Shown here: positions 1-14,965 of the stretch, in pieces
Position numbering within the stretch: the first letter of the stretch is position 1
How the letters are laid out: the number at the start of each line of letters is the position of its first letter
DNA from: Stenopsyche tienmushanensis
Lineage: Eukaryota > Arthropoda > Insecta > Trichoptera > Stenopsychidae
Direction of reading: 5' to 3'
DNA length: 64,000 bases
Assembly: GCA_008973525.1 (NCBI GenBank)
Contig: WACJ01000502.1
Coordinates: 2,480,001-2,544,000 of the forward strand
Program-made: the position numbers and the translations under genes
Notes under the pieces: generated by a model
The model's input: the letters and a program-made list of their open reading frames with translations, nothing else
Database searches by the model: none
What the model was told of the DNA's origin: nothing

Positions 1-1684
1 GCGTGTGTTTGTTTCATATTTACACTGGTAAACTATCGACAAATCGAGATAGTTTTCCAAATCAACATGAATTTAATCTACCACATTATATTCAACTGTC
101 TGAACAGAAGCGTAACATACAATCTCTGTTTAAGTGGCGTAAATAATTTATCGGGTAGTTATGACAAATGAATCTTACCTCCGACGAGTTTGTATCTGAG
201 GGATTCAGCCTAAGCAATGGTGCACAAACCCCTGGTGGGTACTTTCTCAGCGTACAGTTCTACGGAACCCTCTGGGAAATTGAATCGCTTTTGGACGACT
301 GACGTATGTTCACGGATACGTCTGCCCTTTTCTCCACGCAGGCACGACGGACAGCCAATCCTTAAAAATGGTATATTTTTATTAAATTGACGATAACAAG
401 TAAATACTGAAATATTTAATTGCGTGTGTTTGTTTCATATTTACACTGGTAAACTATCGATAAATCGATATAGTTTTCCAAATAAACATGAATTTAATCT
501 ACCACATTATCTTCAATTGTCTGACAGAAGTGTAACAAACAATCTCTGCTGTAAGTGGCGTAAATAATTTAACGGGTAGTTATGACAAATGAATCTTACC
601 TCCGATGAGTTTGTATCTGAGTGATTCAGCCTGAGCAATGGTGCACAAACCCCTGGTGGGTACTTTCTCAGCGTACAGTTCTACGGAACCCTCTGGGAAA
701 TTGAATCGCTTTTGGACGACTGACATAAGTTCACGGATATGTCTGCCCTTTTTTCCACACAGGCACGACGAACAGCCAATCCTTAAAAATGGTATATTTT
801 TATTCAATTGACGATAACAAGTAAATACTGAATTATTTAATTGCGTGTGTTTGTTTCATATTTACACTGGTAAACTATCGACAAATCGAGATAGTTTTCC
901 AAATCAACATGAATTTAATCTACCACATTATATTCAACTGTCTGGACAGAAGCGTAACATACAATCTCTGTTTAAGTGGCGTAAATAATTTATCGGGTAG
1001 TTATGACAAATGAATCTTACCTCCGACGAGTTTGTGTCTGAGGGATTCAGCCTGAGCAATGGCGCACAAACCCCTGGTGGGTACTTTCTCAGCGTACAGT
1101 TCTACGGAACCCCCTGGGAAATTGAATCGCTTTTGGACGACTGACGTATGTTCACGGATACGTCTGCCCTTTTCTCCACACAGGCACGACGGACAGCCAA
1201 TCCTTAAAAATGGTATATTTTTATTAAATTGACGATAACAAGTAAATACTGAAATATTTAATTGCGTGTGTTTGTTTCATATTTACACTGGTAAACTATC
1301 GACAAATCGAGATAGTTTTCCAAATCAACATGAATTTAATCTACCACATTATCTTCAATTGTCTGACAGAAGTGTAACAAACAATCTCTGCTGTAAGTGG
1401 CGTAAATAATTTAACGGGTAGTTATGACAAATGAATCTTACCTCCGACGAGTTTGTATCTGAGTGATTCAGCCTGAGCAATGGCGCACAAACCCCTGGTG
1501 GGTACTTTCTCAGCGTACAGTTCTACGGAACCCTCTCGGAAATTGAATCGCTTTTGGACGACTGACATAAGTTCACGGATACGTCTGCCCTTTTCTCCAC
1601 GCAGGCACGACGAACAGCCAATCCTTAAAAATGGTATATTTTTATTCAATTGACGATAACAAGTAAATACTGAATTATTTAATT
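1..1684 (-). repeat. 421-bp tandem array of fused RpS3 exon fragments
   Basis: Four complete units start at 1, 422, 843 and 1264, and a fifth starts at 1685 and runs into the damaged exon 2 copy. The period is exactly 421 bp. Each unit holds the 3' part of RpS3 exon 2 (from [10 protein letters not shown] to RYKLVGG), the donor gtaag, intron 2, the acceptor, and only the first ~20 bases of exon 3 (LAVRRAC). These are welded directly to exon 2 at the EKGRR codons. The fused pseudo-exons lie at 179-360, 600-781, 1021-1202 and 1442-1623. Each is 182 nt, not a multiple of three, so splicing one in would shift frame. Units 1 and 3 share one variant set and units 2 and 4 another, a dimeric 842-bp higher-order repeat. 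The array continues past the left edge. Confidence 0.9.
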
Positions 1685-1845
1685 GCGTGTGTTTGTTTCA
1701 TATTTACACTGGTAAACTATCGACAAATCGAGATAGTTTTCCAAATCAACATGAATTTAATCTACCACATTATATTCAACTGTCTGGACAGAAGCGTAAC
1801 ATACAATCTCTGTTTAAGTGGCGTAAATAATTTAACGGGTAGTTA

Positions 1846-2137
<292 letters not shown>

Positions 2138-2219
2138 CTAAAAACAATAAACATTTATATAAAATATAAATTACACAGACATCTTTTCAAATTTGTTTAG
2201 ATCACAGACTTTACATACA

Positions 2220-5962
<3,743 letters not shown>

Positions 5963-6995
5963 GGCTGCGAACGGGGAAAGAGAGGCTAAAGGAGGTTGGT
6001 AACAGCTAAATACTACGCTACCAACGTTAGCAAATGAATCCACCCAATAGGGGTAACATTGCTCATAATTTCAAGACGTAAAGAGTATGGTTGAAAAATC
6101 GATGTTCATAATAATCCGAAATCATTCACAGCTTTTTTAATTCTTATTTTAATAAAAAAACTCAAACATTTTAAATTTAATGAAACATTTTAAGACAGTA
6201 ATTCTTTTTTTTAAATCCTCATGACGTCAATCAAAGCATGAATCTTAATGTGTCATATTCGATGTCGGATATAAAGGATCTCCATAAGAGGTCTTACTAG
6301 GGAAAGGATTTAAAGTGGTGGTTTCCCATTGCCTTCCATGGTAAAGTAAGAATATAATTATTTGGAAAGGTAGGAGAGGAGAGAATCTCTATCATTATAT
6401 ATAAATGATAATTTAATTATTAAGACAGTAAAAAGTGCTACAAAATGATTTAAGGACTCAAAAATGTAAAATTATATATTTATTTATTTTTATATCCATT
6501 TAAATAAAACATTTTGCTGTTCTCTTTAGAAATAATAACCATTCACATTCATATGAATTTTATTGCTTTTATAGGTTTAAAAAATGTTTAATTTACAAAA
6601 TTTAGGATTAATCAAATATAAATAACATGTTATTTTTAGAAGTAAATTTAAAAATTCACTCTGTTATTCCAGCAAATATTTTCAATGTTTTAATTGTAAT
6701 ATCAAATTCTAAGTGGTTAATATGAATTAAGATTTGATTTTATTTCGTTTATTAAAAATTAAATTAATTGAATGCTAAATGCTTATCCATAAGTGCTAAT
6801 AAAATATTTTTAGCAACAATTCATATTTGCAATAATTTAATATCGTTAAAATAATTTTAAAATAAATTTTTAGCAAAAAAATAATTAAGCATTTAGTAAG
6901 CACGTATTAAATGCTCTTAAGGCCAAAATACGAGTTTCAAATCTCGCGAAAGCAGTCAAGTGTCAGTGGGTTGGGGGGTTCGTTTCATTTTCGCG
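5963..6995. promoter_or_regulatory. Divergent intergenic region between RpS3 and ETF-QO
   Basis: About 1.03 kb separates the two start codons, which point away from each other, so the promoters of both genes must lie here or overlap. Most of it is very AT-rich with homopolymer runs. No clean TATA box was assigned. A dispersed-repeat fragment at about 6305-6390 (core GTGGTTTCCCATTGCCTTCC) has a diverged second copy near 58230-58310. Confidence 0.5.
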
Positions 6996-9900
6996 ATGTT
7001 TTCGTCAGTTGCTCTCGCTGGAGCTACTACAGGTTAATTGAAATAAAAAATAGATCCTTTCGATTTGCGCATTGTAAATAAATGACAAAAATATTGTTGG
7101 GAAATTATTTGCATTTTCCAAACACCTGTTCATGTTTACTTTCGATTATTTTTCAATAAAAAGTATAATATATTGTTTTATTAGCGTAATTTAAAACAAT
7201 TTACGATAGCTGATTGGACTTCTGATTTTGACGCTCGATTTAAATACAAAATAGAACCGAGCAAACTTTAAATCCAATCAGTTTTTTTGCTCTGTGCCTT
7301 CTTATAAATGGTGCAGATTCTTACAGTATTTCCATTCAAGTGCTATGAATGCCTTCTATAAAGATGTGCAAATATAAATATAACTGTCCCGACACTAATA
7401 TCTAGAGTACAAAGTCCATCCACAATAACATTGATCTGAATTTAGAACAACGTTCTCTTATATCACTGCTAAAAAATATTTACTCACATCGAAATACATG
7501 TAAAATATACTAGAATTAAATTATAATGCGTATTTTATATTTCATTAATATTTTATAATATATGAATATTTTACTGATGAATTTTAAAACGTATTAAATC
7601 ACATAATTATGTAATTATTTTTGCAATGTGGACGTATATCACTGTTGTAAATTTGTTCTATAAGTAAAATTTATGACACATACACCGACAATGAAATACT
7701 TTAATCAGTCTTGTTGATTTTAAGATCGTATCATGATGTGACCTATGAAGATTTTATCATTTTTTTAAAAAACAATTTTAAACTGAAAAAAATCATGATT
7801 TTTGTATTGCACTTATCAAATGAAAGTTCATTAATAATATATAAATTTTATAAAAATTGTGTAATATTTCTTAAATTTTTATTTTTCTATGTTCCACACA
7901 AAAAACCTTTAATATTAAAAAAAATGTATAATAGCACCGAAGACAATTTCAATCTTTCATGAATTAGTATATCTTATCTTTTTCTGTTTAAGCATATTAT
8001 CTCATACATCAAGGTCTCGCTTGAATTTTTTTAAAATGGCTATGTCATAGGTTAAAATACGTATATTTTAATTGTATTTCTGTTTTGTTTTCAGTTCTAA
8101 AAAAATGGGGACTGCGGCAATTTTCAGAAATTGCGCCTCGAATCACCACTCATTATACCATTCATCCGCGAGACAAAGACCCCAGGTGGAAAGGCAAGAT
8201 TTGATTTAATGATAAAAACTACTCTAAATCCAATTTAAATCACTGTAAAATATGTAATCTGTTATATACGCATCAATCCAATTCATTTTTAAACTACTTA
8301 CTGTTATAACTGTTGTTGTAAGACCAACTCAAAATTGCTTTTGATAATATTAATAATTTTCTCTAGTTCTAATTCCTATAAACTATGAATGATGCCAATG
8401 CTGTATGCCAATGCAATCTCTATGCTCGGTGTCCAAAAGAACATTTTTCAAACGAGTAGAGCAAGCTGTGTGCCAACAAACCAGCAATTCTAACTAGAAA
8501 TACTACCATCCTAGCTTACCAGCACTTGCTTGCTTTATTAGCTTGAAAACCAGCCTCGTGTGCACTGGGCATTAGTCTGCTATTTGTATATATATTCCCC
8601 AAACATTTGGTCCATAACGTCAACACTTCCGTTGTGCTTGTTGTAAAATAACATTACCTGTGGCTTTTGGGCTTCTCCAACAACTTTGATATCATAATGG
8701 ACAGTTGATAATGGGATGTCAGCTTTTGATTTCTTCGGAACGTATGAAACAGCTGCAACATATTCTGTAAATCTGAACACGGATCAATATATTGGACGTC
8801 GACGTTCTTGCAACATTTCTTTTTGAATACATTTTTTATTCCGGCGGATAGTCATAACAAAAGCAAGTCCTGCCCGCTGTAGTTTGTCCACACTATCGAA
8901 AGCTATGAAATAGTTGTGAGTAATAACCGTCTTCCCACTTCCCTTACACTTGTCAGTTAATTCCAGTAGCACTTTTTCATAAATAGAAATATCCTTTTTT
9001 CTCGAAACACAAGGATCCTGAACATTTTTTTTAAACTTTAAATTCTGTAAAATCCTTCAATGAATAAAGTCAGGGAGATTTGGTAAGATCAATACATATC
9101 TACTATTAAAAAAACTCATTGCAAAAGTGAAATGGTTTGGCCAGACCGTCTTAAAAGGGTTAATTGTATTTCCACTTTAGCTGCAATTTTGCTCCATGGA
9201 CCTGAAAAGATGGAGATTCATCGGGGTGAGGTCCGCTGAATAAGGAGGATGCAGTAACGCGTCCCACTTTAGTTTCCGTATTTAATCCGGTGTCAATTTT
9301 GCTTTATGAGGTGCATTATCACGAAACAGTATCGTCTTCTTTCTGTTGAATAAATACGAACATTTCTATTTTAATTTTCGGGCCAACGGATCTATGTGCC
9401 CAACAGTCTCTTCTGATGGGCTGCGGACACGAAATTTCATGGACAGCTCTGCACCTTGTATTTTATTGCGTGGACGACTCCAGTATAGTTTAAATAACGT
9501 ATGGGATGTTTGCTCGCAGAGCATTGATCTGAGGCGCTCGTTTGTATGCTGACAGTGGCTATGGAGGCAGTGTGAAGCTCTGGAAGAATCTTACTGCAAC
9601 GTAGGGGGCCGCTGACTGTAAGCACTCCTGCGTTTTCTTCGTAGATGCGGCGTTATCCGATTTGCAGAACCCGGGTCCAAAGGTCACTTGAAACGTTGAC
9701 GCTCATAATGTTAGTTTGGATCACGAGGACTGCTCCGGTGAACTACGGATATTGTCAGGATTCTTAGGGATGGGGGATGTTCTGCTGATGAAGATCGTGG
9801 ATGGAGACGACGAAGAAGCTAGATAATAAGTCAGCTCAACGCATTTATTCGTTCAAAATGTGGAGCGCAAAAGTCGTGGATGGCAATGGCGTGTGATGAA

Positions 9901-12900
9901 ATTCAAAACTGACCAAATCCCCGAAGAGATGTTGGTTAGTTAACGATCAAGAACTAAAATATCAGTGATTTTATTGGAGAGGGTCTCGTTTTTACCTGGC
10001 AACTGAAGCCAAGCACCCTTTTCTTATCTCTCCGAGTGACCAGCATCGGCTCAGCCCCTTCAATCTATGCCTCGGGCGGCTATCATGCCTAAATCACGTG
10101 CTTTTCATTACATTTTTTGTTGTGGTCCAATCATCAACGTATTTCCCCTTCCAAAAAAAAGTACAGACAGGGGGGCCCCACCACACTCCCGACCATGTAC
10201 CTGGGTTGAAAGTATGACCAGCAACAGCACTCAGATCTAACAACACTATAAAACGCGCTGCTGTCATGACGATTATTTTGCACCGCTAATAATATAATCT
10301 GCACGGAATCACCGTCCTTCCCCCTTTGTTCTTTTGATAAACATCAGACAGGCCCTTGCTAATAGTACTAATTGAGCCTCCCGTGCGGTCCATGATGACT
10401 CCATAGTTTTCGGTAAGGTAGATATTGAAGGTAGCATAACCTCCGAGTTTAATTTTGAACGCTCACCCAGCCGGTCTCCTGAATGAACATATTGACGAAC
10501 GCTTTTATGACCGTCTCAATAGGGAGTTTTGTAAAGACATACGTGATGCTTAAGTCCATCTTGGATTCGCTCCTACACAAACTAAGGGTGTCTCCCATCC
10601 ACGTGCAACTTACCCGAGTGAATTCGAGAACTAATATATGATATTATATATAAAAAATAATATGTGTCAAAACCCTCCTTAGGAGGGAATTAAATATGGC
10701 TATAATTATACGTCTAACCTTAATTTTTCCTCTGAAAATATATAATATCAAAGGATGCCAGAATCACGAGGACCGATATTATAATCCAGATTATTATAAA
10801 ACAATTTTTTTTTACGTCTGTACTGCATTCGTTTTTTCCCTTTTGCAAATCAAACACTTCTGTCATTTTAATGACGACCGTCTCATTTTCGTCTCTACTA
10901 CCTTCGCTTCTTCCGTTTTGCAAATGTAACTCTTCTGTCATTTCAATGACGACCGTCTCATTTTCGTCCCTACTATCGTTTTGCAATTTAAACGCTTCTG
11001 CCATTTTAATGACGACTGTCGACATAACCTTATCTGCCAAAAATAAATTGGCCAAAACTCAATTGAAATTGAGAGCATGATCCAATTTTTTCGTATTAAT
11101 TTTGAAAAAACCATTTCATCAAAGGGGAATTGCATGACCAAATAAAATATAAATGATGAAAAATAATTTAAAAAAATAAAAATGATTAAAAATAATAAAT
11201 TAAATATAGCTAAATTTATAATTTGTTGCTAAATAAACAATTAAAAAATTATGCTATCATTTTAATACCGTTCATTGTACGTCATTGGATGAACAACACG
11301 TTCTATTAAAATAATTAATGTATTTTAAAAAATTCAGATGTCGATATGGAACGTGCCGTTGATGAAACAGACATTCTAGTCATCGGGGGAGGACCGGCTG
11401 GATTATCGGCAGCAATTCGTGCAAAACAACTGGCTGCTGAAAAAGGACAGGTTCGACACTACACATTATTAAAATTTGATTTGATACAATATATAATAAT
11501 ATCCTATGATCTTCATTTAATAAATTCTATTCGCAGGAGGTGAGAGTAGTCGTACTCGAAAAAGCTGCAGAATTAGGCGGCCATACGCTTTCAGGAGCCG
11601 TCATCGATCCCAAAGGCTTAATAGAACTCTTTCCCAATTGGAAAGAACTCGGCGCCCCTCTCAATACACCGGTTACAAAAGATAAATTTGGATTCCTCAC
11701 GTCGAGCGGTCGAATTTCAGTGCCACTATTTCCAGGTTACTATTATATTAAGGCGTATACGCAATAAAAAGCTTGTATACGTAGATGTGTTAATTATTAA
11801 AATGCAGGTTTGCCGATGTGGAATCACGGTAATTACATTGTGAGACTTGGACGACTCGTATCTTGGATGGGAGAACAGGCGGAGGCTGCGGGAGTCGAAA
11901 TATATACGTCGACGGCCGGTTCTGAATTATTATGGGAAGGCGAAGGAAGTGATAGAGTATTAAAAGGCGTAGCTACAGCCGACGTCGGAATAGCTAAAGA
12001 CGGAAGCCCAAGAGATATGTTTGAGCGCGGAATGGAATTGCATGCTAAATCGACAATTTTTGCTGAAGGTTTCTTAAAAACGAATTATTAATTTATATAT
12101 AAATTTGTAAAAATGCTTAATTATATTACTATTGTTTAGGTTGTCATGGGCATTTAACAAAGCAGGCTATCAGCCAGCTAGGATTGAGAGCAAAGTCTGA
12201 ACCTCAATCGTACGGTTTAGGAATCAAAGAATTATGGGAAATTGAACCGAGCAAACATCAGCCTGGTCTTGTAGAACACACAATTGGATGGCCGCTTAAT
12301 CATCGTACTTATGGGGGTTCATTCCTTTATCATTTGAGCGAACCGGACGGTTCGCCGCTGATTGCCGTCGGTTTTGTTATTGGATTAGATTATGAAAATC
12401 CGTATTTAAGCCCATTCAAAGAATTTCAACGATTTAAAACGCATCCATCTGTTCGACCGACATTTGAAGGAGGAAAACGCGTTGCGTATGGAGCGCGAGC
12501 TCTAGTAGAAGGAGGCTATCAATCATTGCCTCGATTAACATTCCCTGGAGGATGTCTAGTCGGATGCGCAGCTGGTCTTTTAAACGTGCCAAAGATCAAA
12601 GGCACTCATAACGCTATCAAAAGCGGTAAGATAAAAATTTGTTCCGTCTTAAAAATAATATTAATTTAAAACGCGTATTATAATCTGTTATAATATTCAG
12701 GTATGGTAGCAGCGGAAGCAATATGCGAAGGAATTTTTAACGGCGTAGAATCCGGCAGTGAACCCATAGCTTATGAACAAAAACTCAAAGAATCGTGGGT
12801 TTGGAAGGAATTAAAAGCCGTACGAAATTGTCGACCATCATTTCATTCACCATTAGGTCTATACGGTGGATTAATGCATTCGGCAATATCTATTTTCCTC

Positions 12901-13594
12901 GGGGGACGCGAACCATGGACGCTCTCACACGGAGGTATTTTTAGACGATTCGTTTTGATTTTTAAACGCAATTTTGTAATTAATAATATATTGCATTTTA
13001 GCTCCCGATCATACCAGATTAAAACCTGCCGCACAATGCACGCCGATCGATTATCCGAAACCCGACGGTAAAATAACGTTCGATCTGTTATCGTCCGTGG
13101 CGCTCACAGGTTAAAATCAAATTAATTCGTCGTATTTATAATCTTATTGCGTTCTATATAATTTATTCTTTGATGTTAAATATAGGAACTAATCACGAGG
13201 CGGAACAACCGGCGCATTTGACGCTTAAAAATGATAATGTTCCAGTGGATATCAATTTAAATAAATTCGATGGACCTGAAGGACGATTTTGTCCAGCCGG
13301 TATAGTATATTAATATATGCTTTTAATTTAAAATCAAAAGCAAGTATTCAATCGCGTTATATGCGACTTGCGTCGATCTCTATTGAATGATTCTATTTAA
13401 GTTTTAAAATAATTTAAATTTATTTTATAGGTGTATATGAATACGTACCTGTAGAGCACGGAGAAGGCCAAAAGCTACAAATCAACGCTCAAAATTGTAT
13501 TCATTGTAAGACGTGCGACATCAAAGATCCGACGCAGAACATCAACTGGGTCGTACCGGAAGGAGGCGGCGGTCCCAATTACAACGGAATGTGA
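6996..13594 (+). CDS. Etf-QO: Electron transfer flavoprotein-ubiquinone oxidoreductase, mitochondrial
   Basis: Ten exons: 6996..7032, 8095..8193, 11338..11450, 11537..11735, 11808..12068, 12140..12625, 12701..12934, 13002..13109, 13186..13299, 13431..13594. All phases agree, giving 604 aa (family about 600-617). The enzyme passes electrons from ETF to ubiquinone at the inner mitochondrial membrane, linking fatty-acid and amino-acid dehydrogenases to the respiratory chain. Exon 1 encodes a short hydrophobic N-terminus consistent with a targeting peptide. Exon 2 carries the family signature [13 protein letters not shown]. The FAD-binding GGGPAG is at residues 62-67. The 4Fe-4S cysteines are at 548, 573, 576 and 579 (FCPAG, then CIHCKTC), with the same 25/3/3 spacing as the human protein. 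Intron 2 (8194-11337) uses a GC donor (AAAG then gcaaga) and holds transposon debris. It is convergent with dynactin p150. Confidence 0.95.
8575..8985 (-). mobile_element. piggyBac-like transposase fragment
   Basis: Two short open stretches (8784-8972 and 8580-8780) in neighbouring frames read like the DDE domain of piggyBac transposases. The first has [10 protein letters not shown] and a KTVITHN-type lead; the second has [19 protein letters not shown], matching the final catalytic-aspartate region (…GVD…DQM…). The frame break and missing ends mark a dead copy. It lies in intron 2 of ETF-QO on the opposite strand. Confidence 0.8.
9165..9347 (-). mobile_element. mariner-family transposase C-terminal fragment
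   Basis: The minus strand reads [12 protein letters not shown], then an internal stop, then [12 protein letters not shown] and [10 protein letters not shown]. This is the second-to-third catalytic aspartate region of mariner transposases (…DNARPH…, HPPYSPDLAPSDYHLF…). The third-D position is degenerate ([10 protein letters not shown]). No terminal inverted repeats were found. It is a dead copy inside ETF-QO intron 2. Confidence 0.75.
9380..10640. other. GC-richer unassigned insertion in ETF-QO intron 2
   Basis: This block differs sharply in composition from the AT-rich flanks and reads like degraded mobile-element sequence, with many stops in all frames. No domain could be identified with confidence on either strand. 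A non-LTR element is possible but unsupported. Confidence 0.35.
10720..11055 (-). CDS. Candidate 111-aa repeat protein with C-terminal membrane segment (unrecognised)
   Basis: A minus-strand open frame inside ETF-QO intron 2. It contains three imperfect tandem repeats of about 21-26 residues around the core [12 protein letters not shown] / [15 protein letters not shown] / [15 protein letters not shown]. These are followed by a basic stretch and a strongly hydrophobic segment ([19 protein letters not shown]), then a charged end (FQRKN). The underlying DNA is a tandem repeat around TGACGACCGTCTCATTTTCG, so the open frame may partly reflect a minisatellite. No family is recognised, and no promoter or splice evidence was found. 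Confidence 0.25.
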   Translation of the reverse strand: MANLFLADKVMSTVVIKMAEAFKLQNDSRDENETVVIEMTEELHLQNGRSEGSRDENETVVIKMTEVFDLQKGKNECSTDVKKNCFIIIWIIISVLVILASFDIIYFQRKN

Positions 13595-13818
13595 ACCACG
13601 TATATTATTGGGAAAATACTGTTGTTTAGGATATAAAAAAATATTTGTCCATTGTTTGCTTGAGATAGTTGGTATTGCGAGATCTTCACTTATAGAATAT
13701 GAAATGGAATTTACACTACACATAGGAATGATTTTATTATTGAATGAATATAAACGATTAAGTGATGATTTATTGGGAAAATGAATATGTTGTATATATG
13801 GTTATTGACTTATTGGTT

Positions 13819-13824
13819 AATAAA
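13819..13824 (+). terminator. Polyadenylation signal of ETF-QO
   Basis: AATAAA lies about 225 nt after the ETF-QO stop codon and is the first canonical signal downstream of it. Confidence 0.6.
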
Positions 13825-14965
13825 ATTGAAAATCAGGACATCTGTTATCTAGTGTGGTACGTCGAATTTTTTATACTAATTTTTTTGATAAAATAATACG
13901 CTCAATTGATGCGAGGAAGTCTTTTCAGGGAATTTAATCGTTAAGTTATATGCAACAAGTATAAATTTTGATATTAAAAAATAAAGTTCATTTCATGTCT
14001 CTGTAAATATTTTTATTATAGAAGCAATATGATTGTTATAACCCCATATTTTAATGTTTAATTTTGGTTATTTAATTTTGTATATTTGTCATGTACATAT
14101 TCATCTATTATTGCAATATATTTATACTTTAATTATATATTTATGTTTTTATTTAATAACCTAATAACTAGAGAAGTGACACCCAAAACAATATAATAAA
14201 TCGTAATCTACTCAGCAGATTGCAATAAATGTTGCCACAAAAATTACTGAACATCTGCCAAATAGATAACAAATATATACAAATTAAAAAAATATACATT
14301 TATATTTTAAAAACTAGTGTATAAATAAATTGTTTAGAAGTATGTATTAAAAAATATATAATTATTAGAGATCAGTTGTACTTTTCATCATGCCATACAT
14401 TGCCTAATAATTATAGATATATTAAGTACAAAAGCGACTCTAGAGGATTTACCTAATGAAATAAGTAAAAAATACATATTTGATTTCTTTCTATATTTAA
14501 TAAAAGTATATATTGTTGAATATATTTATGTTAATATACAAAATTGCAATAGAAGGCAAAATATAACAATTAATAAATAACAGCTGCAAATTAAATAAAT
14601 ATCTTTAATAAACCGAATAAGCACTAAAAATATTCAGAAATATTTTTATACTTTATATCTAATCGTATTAAAAAATGGAATATATATTTTCATCTAACAA
14701 TAGAAAATTTCTTTCTTCGCAAGTCGATCTTTTCAACTTCATTTCGTTCCGTATTAAAAATATTCTTTACCATAAAGTAGAAACATTTTAATCGCGTTTA
14801 TCATCTCTCATCGAATCAAATTCTTATTACAAATATCTTTAAATAATACTTGCAAAAAGATATGCAACACCTAAATATATCACGTAAGCATAAAATTAAG
14901 ATCCATTATTTATAACAAATTAAAAATATTATTAGCTAGGTTATAAATTAATAAGCGAGATAAAC
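13825..14965. other. Convergent 3' intergenic stretch
   Basis: AT-rich sequence between the 3' ends of ETF-QO (plus) and dynactin p150 (minus). It should hold both 3' UTRs. No gene, RNA or transposon signature was recognised. Confidence 0.6.

Noticed and set aside
1..1684. CRISPR-like array suggested by regular spacing
   Set aside because: Units are 421 bp of RpS3 exon/intron sequence in a eukaryotic genome; there is no short repeat/unique spacer structure.
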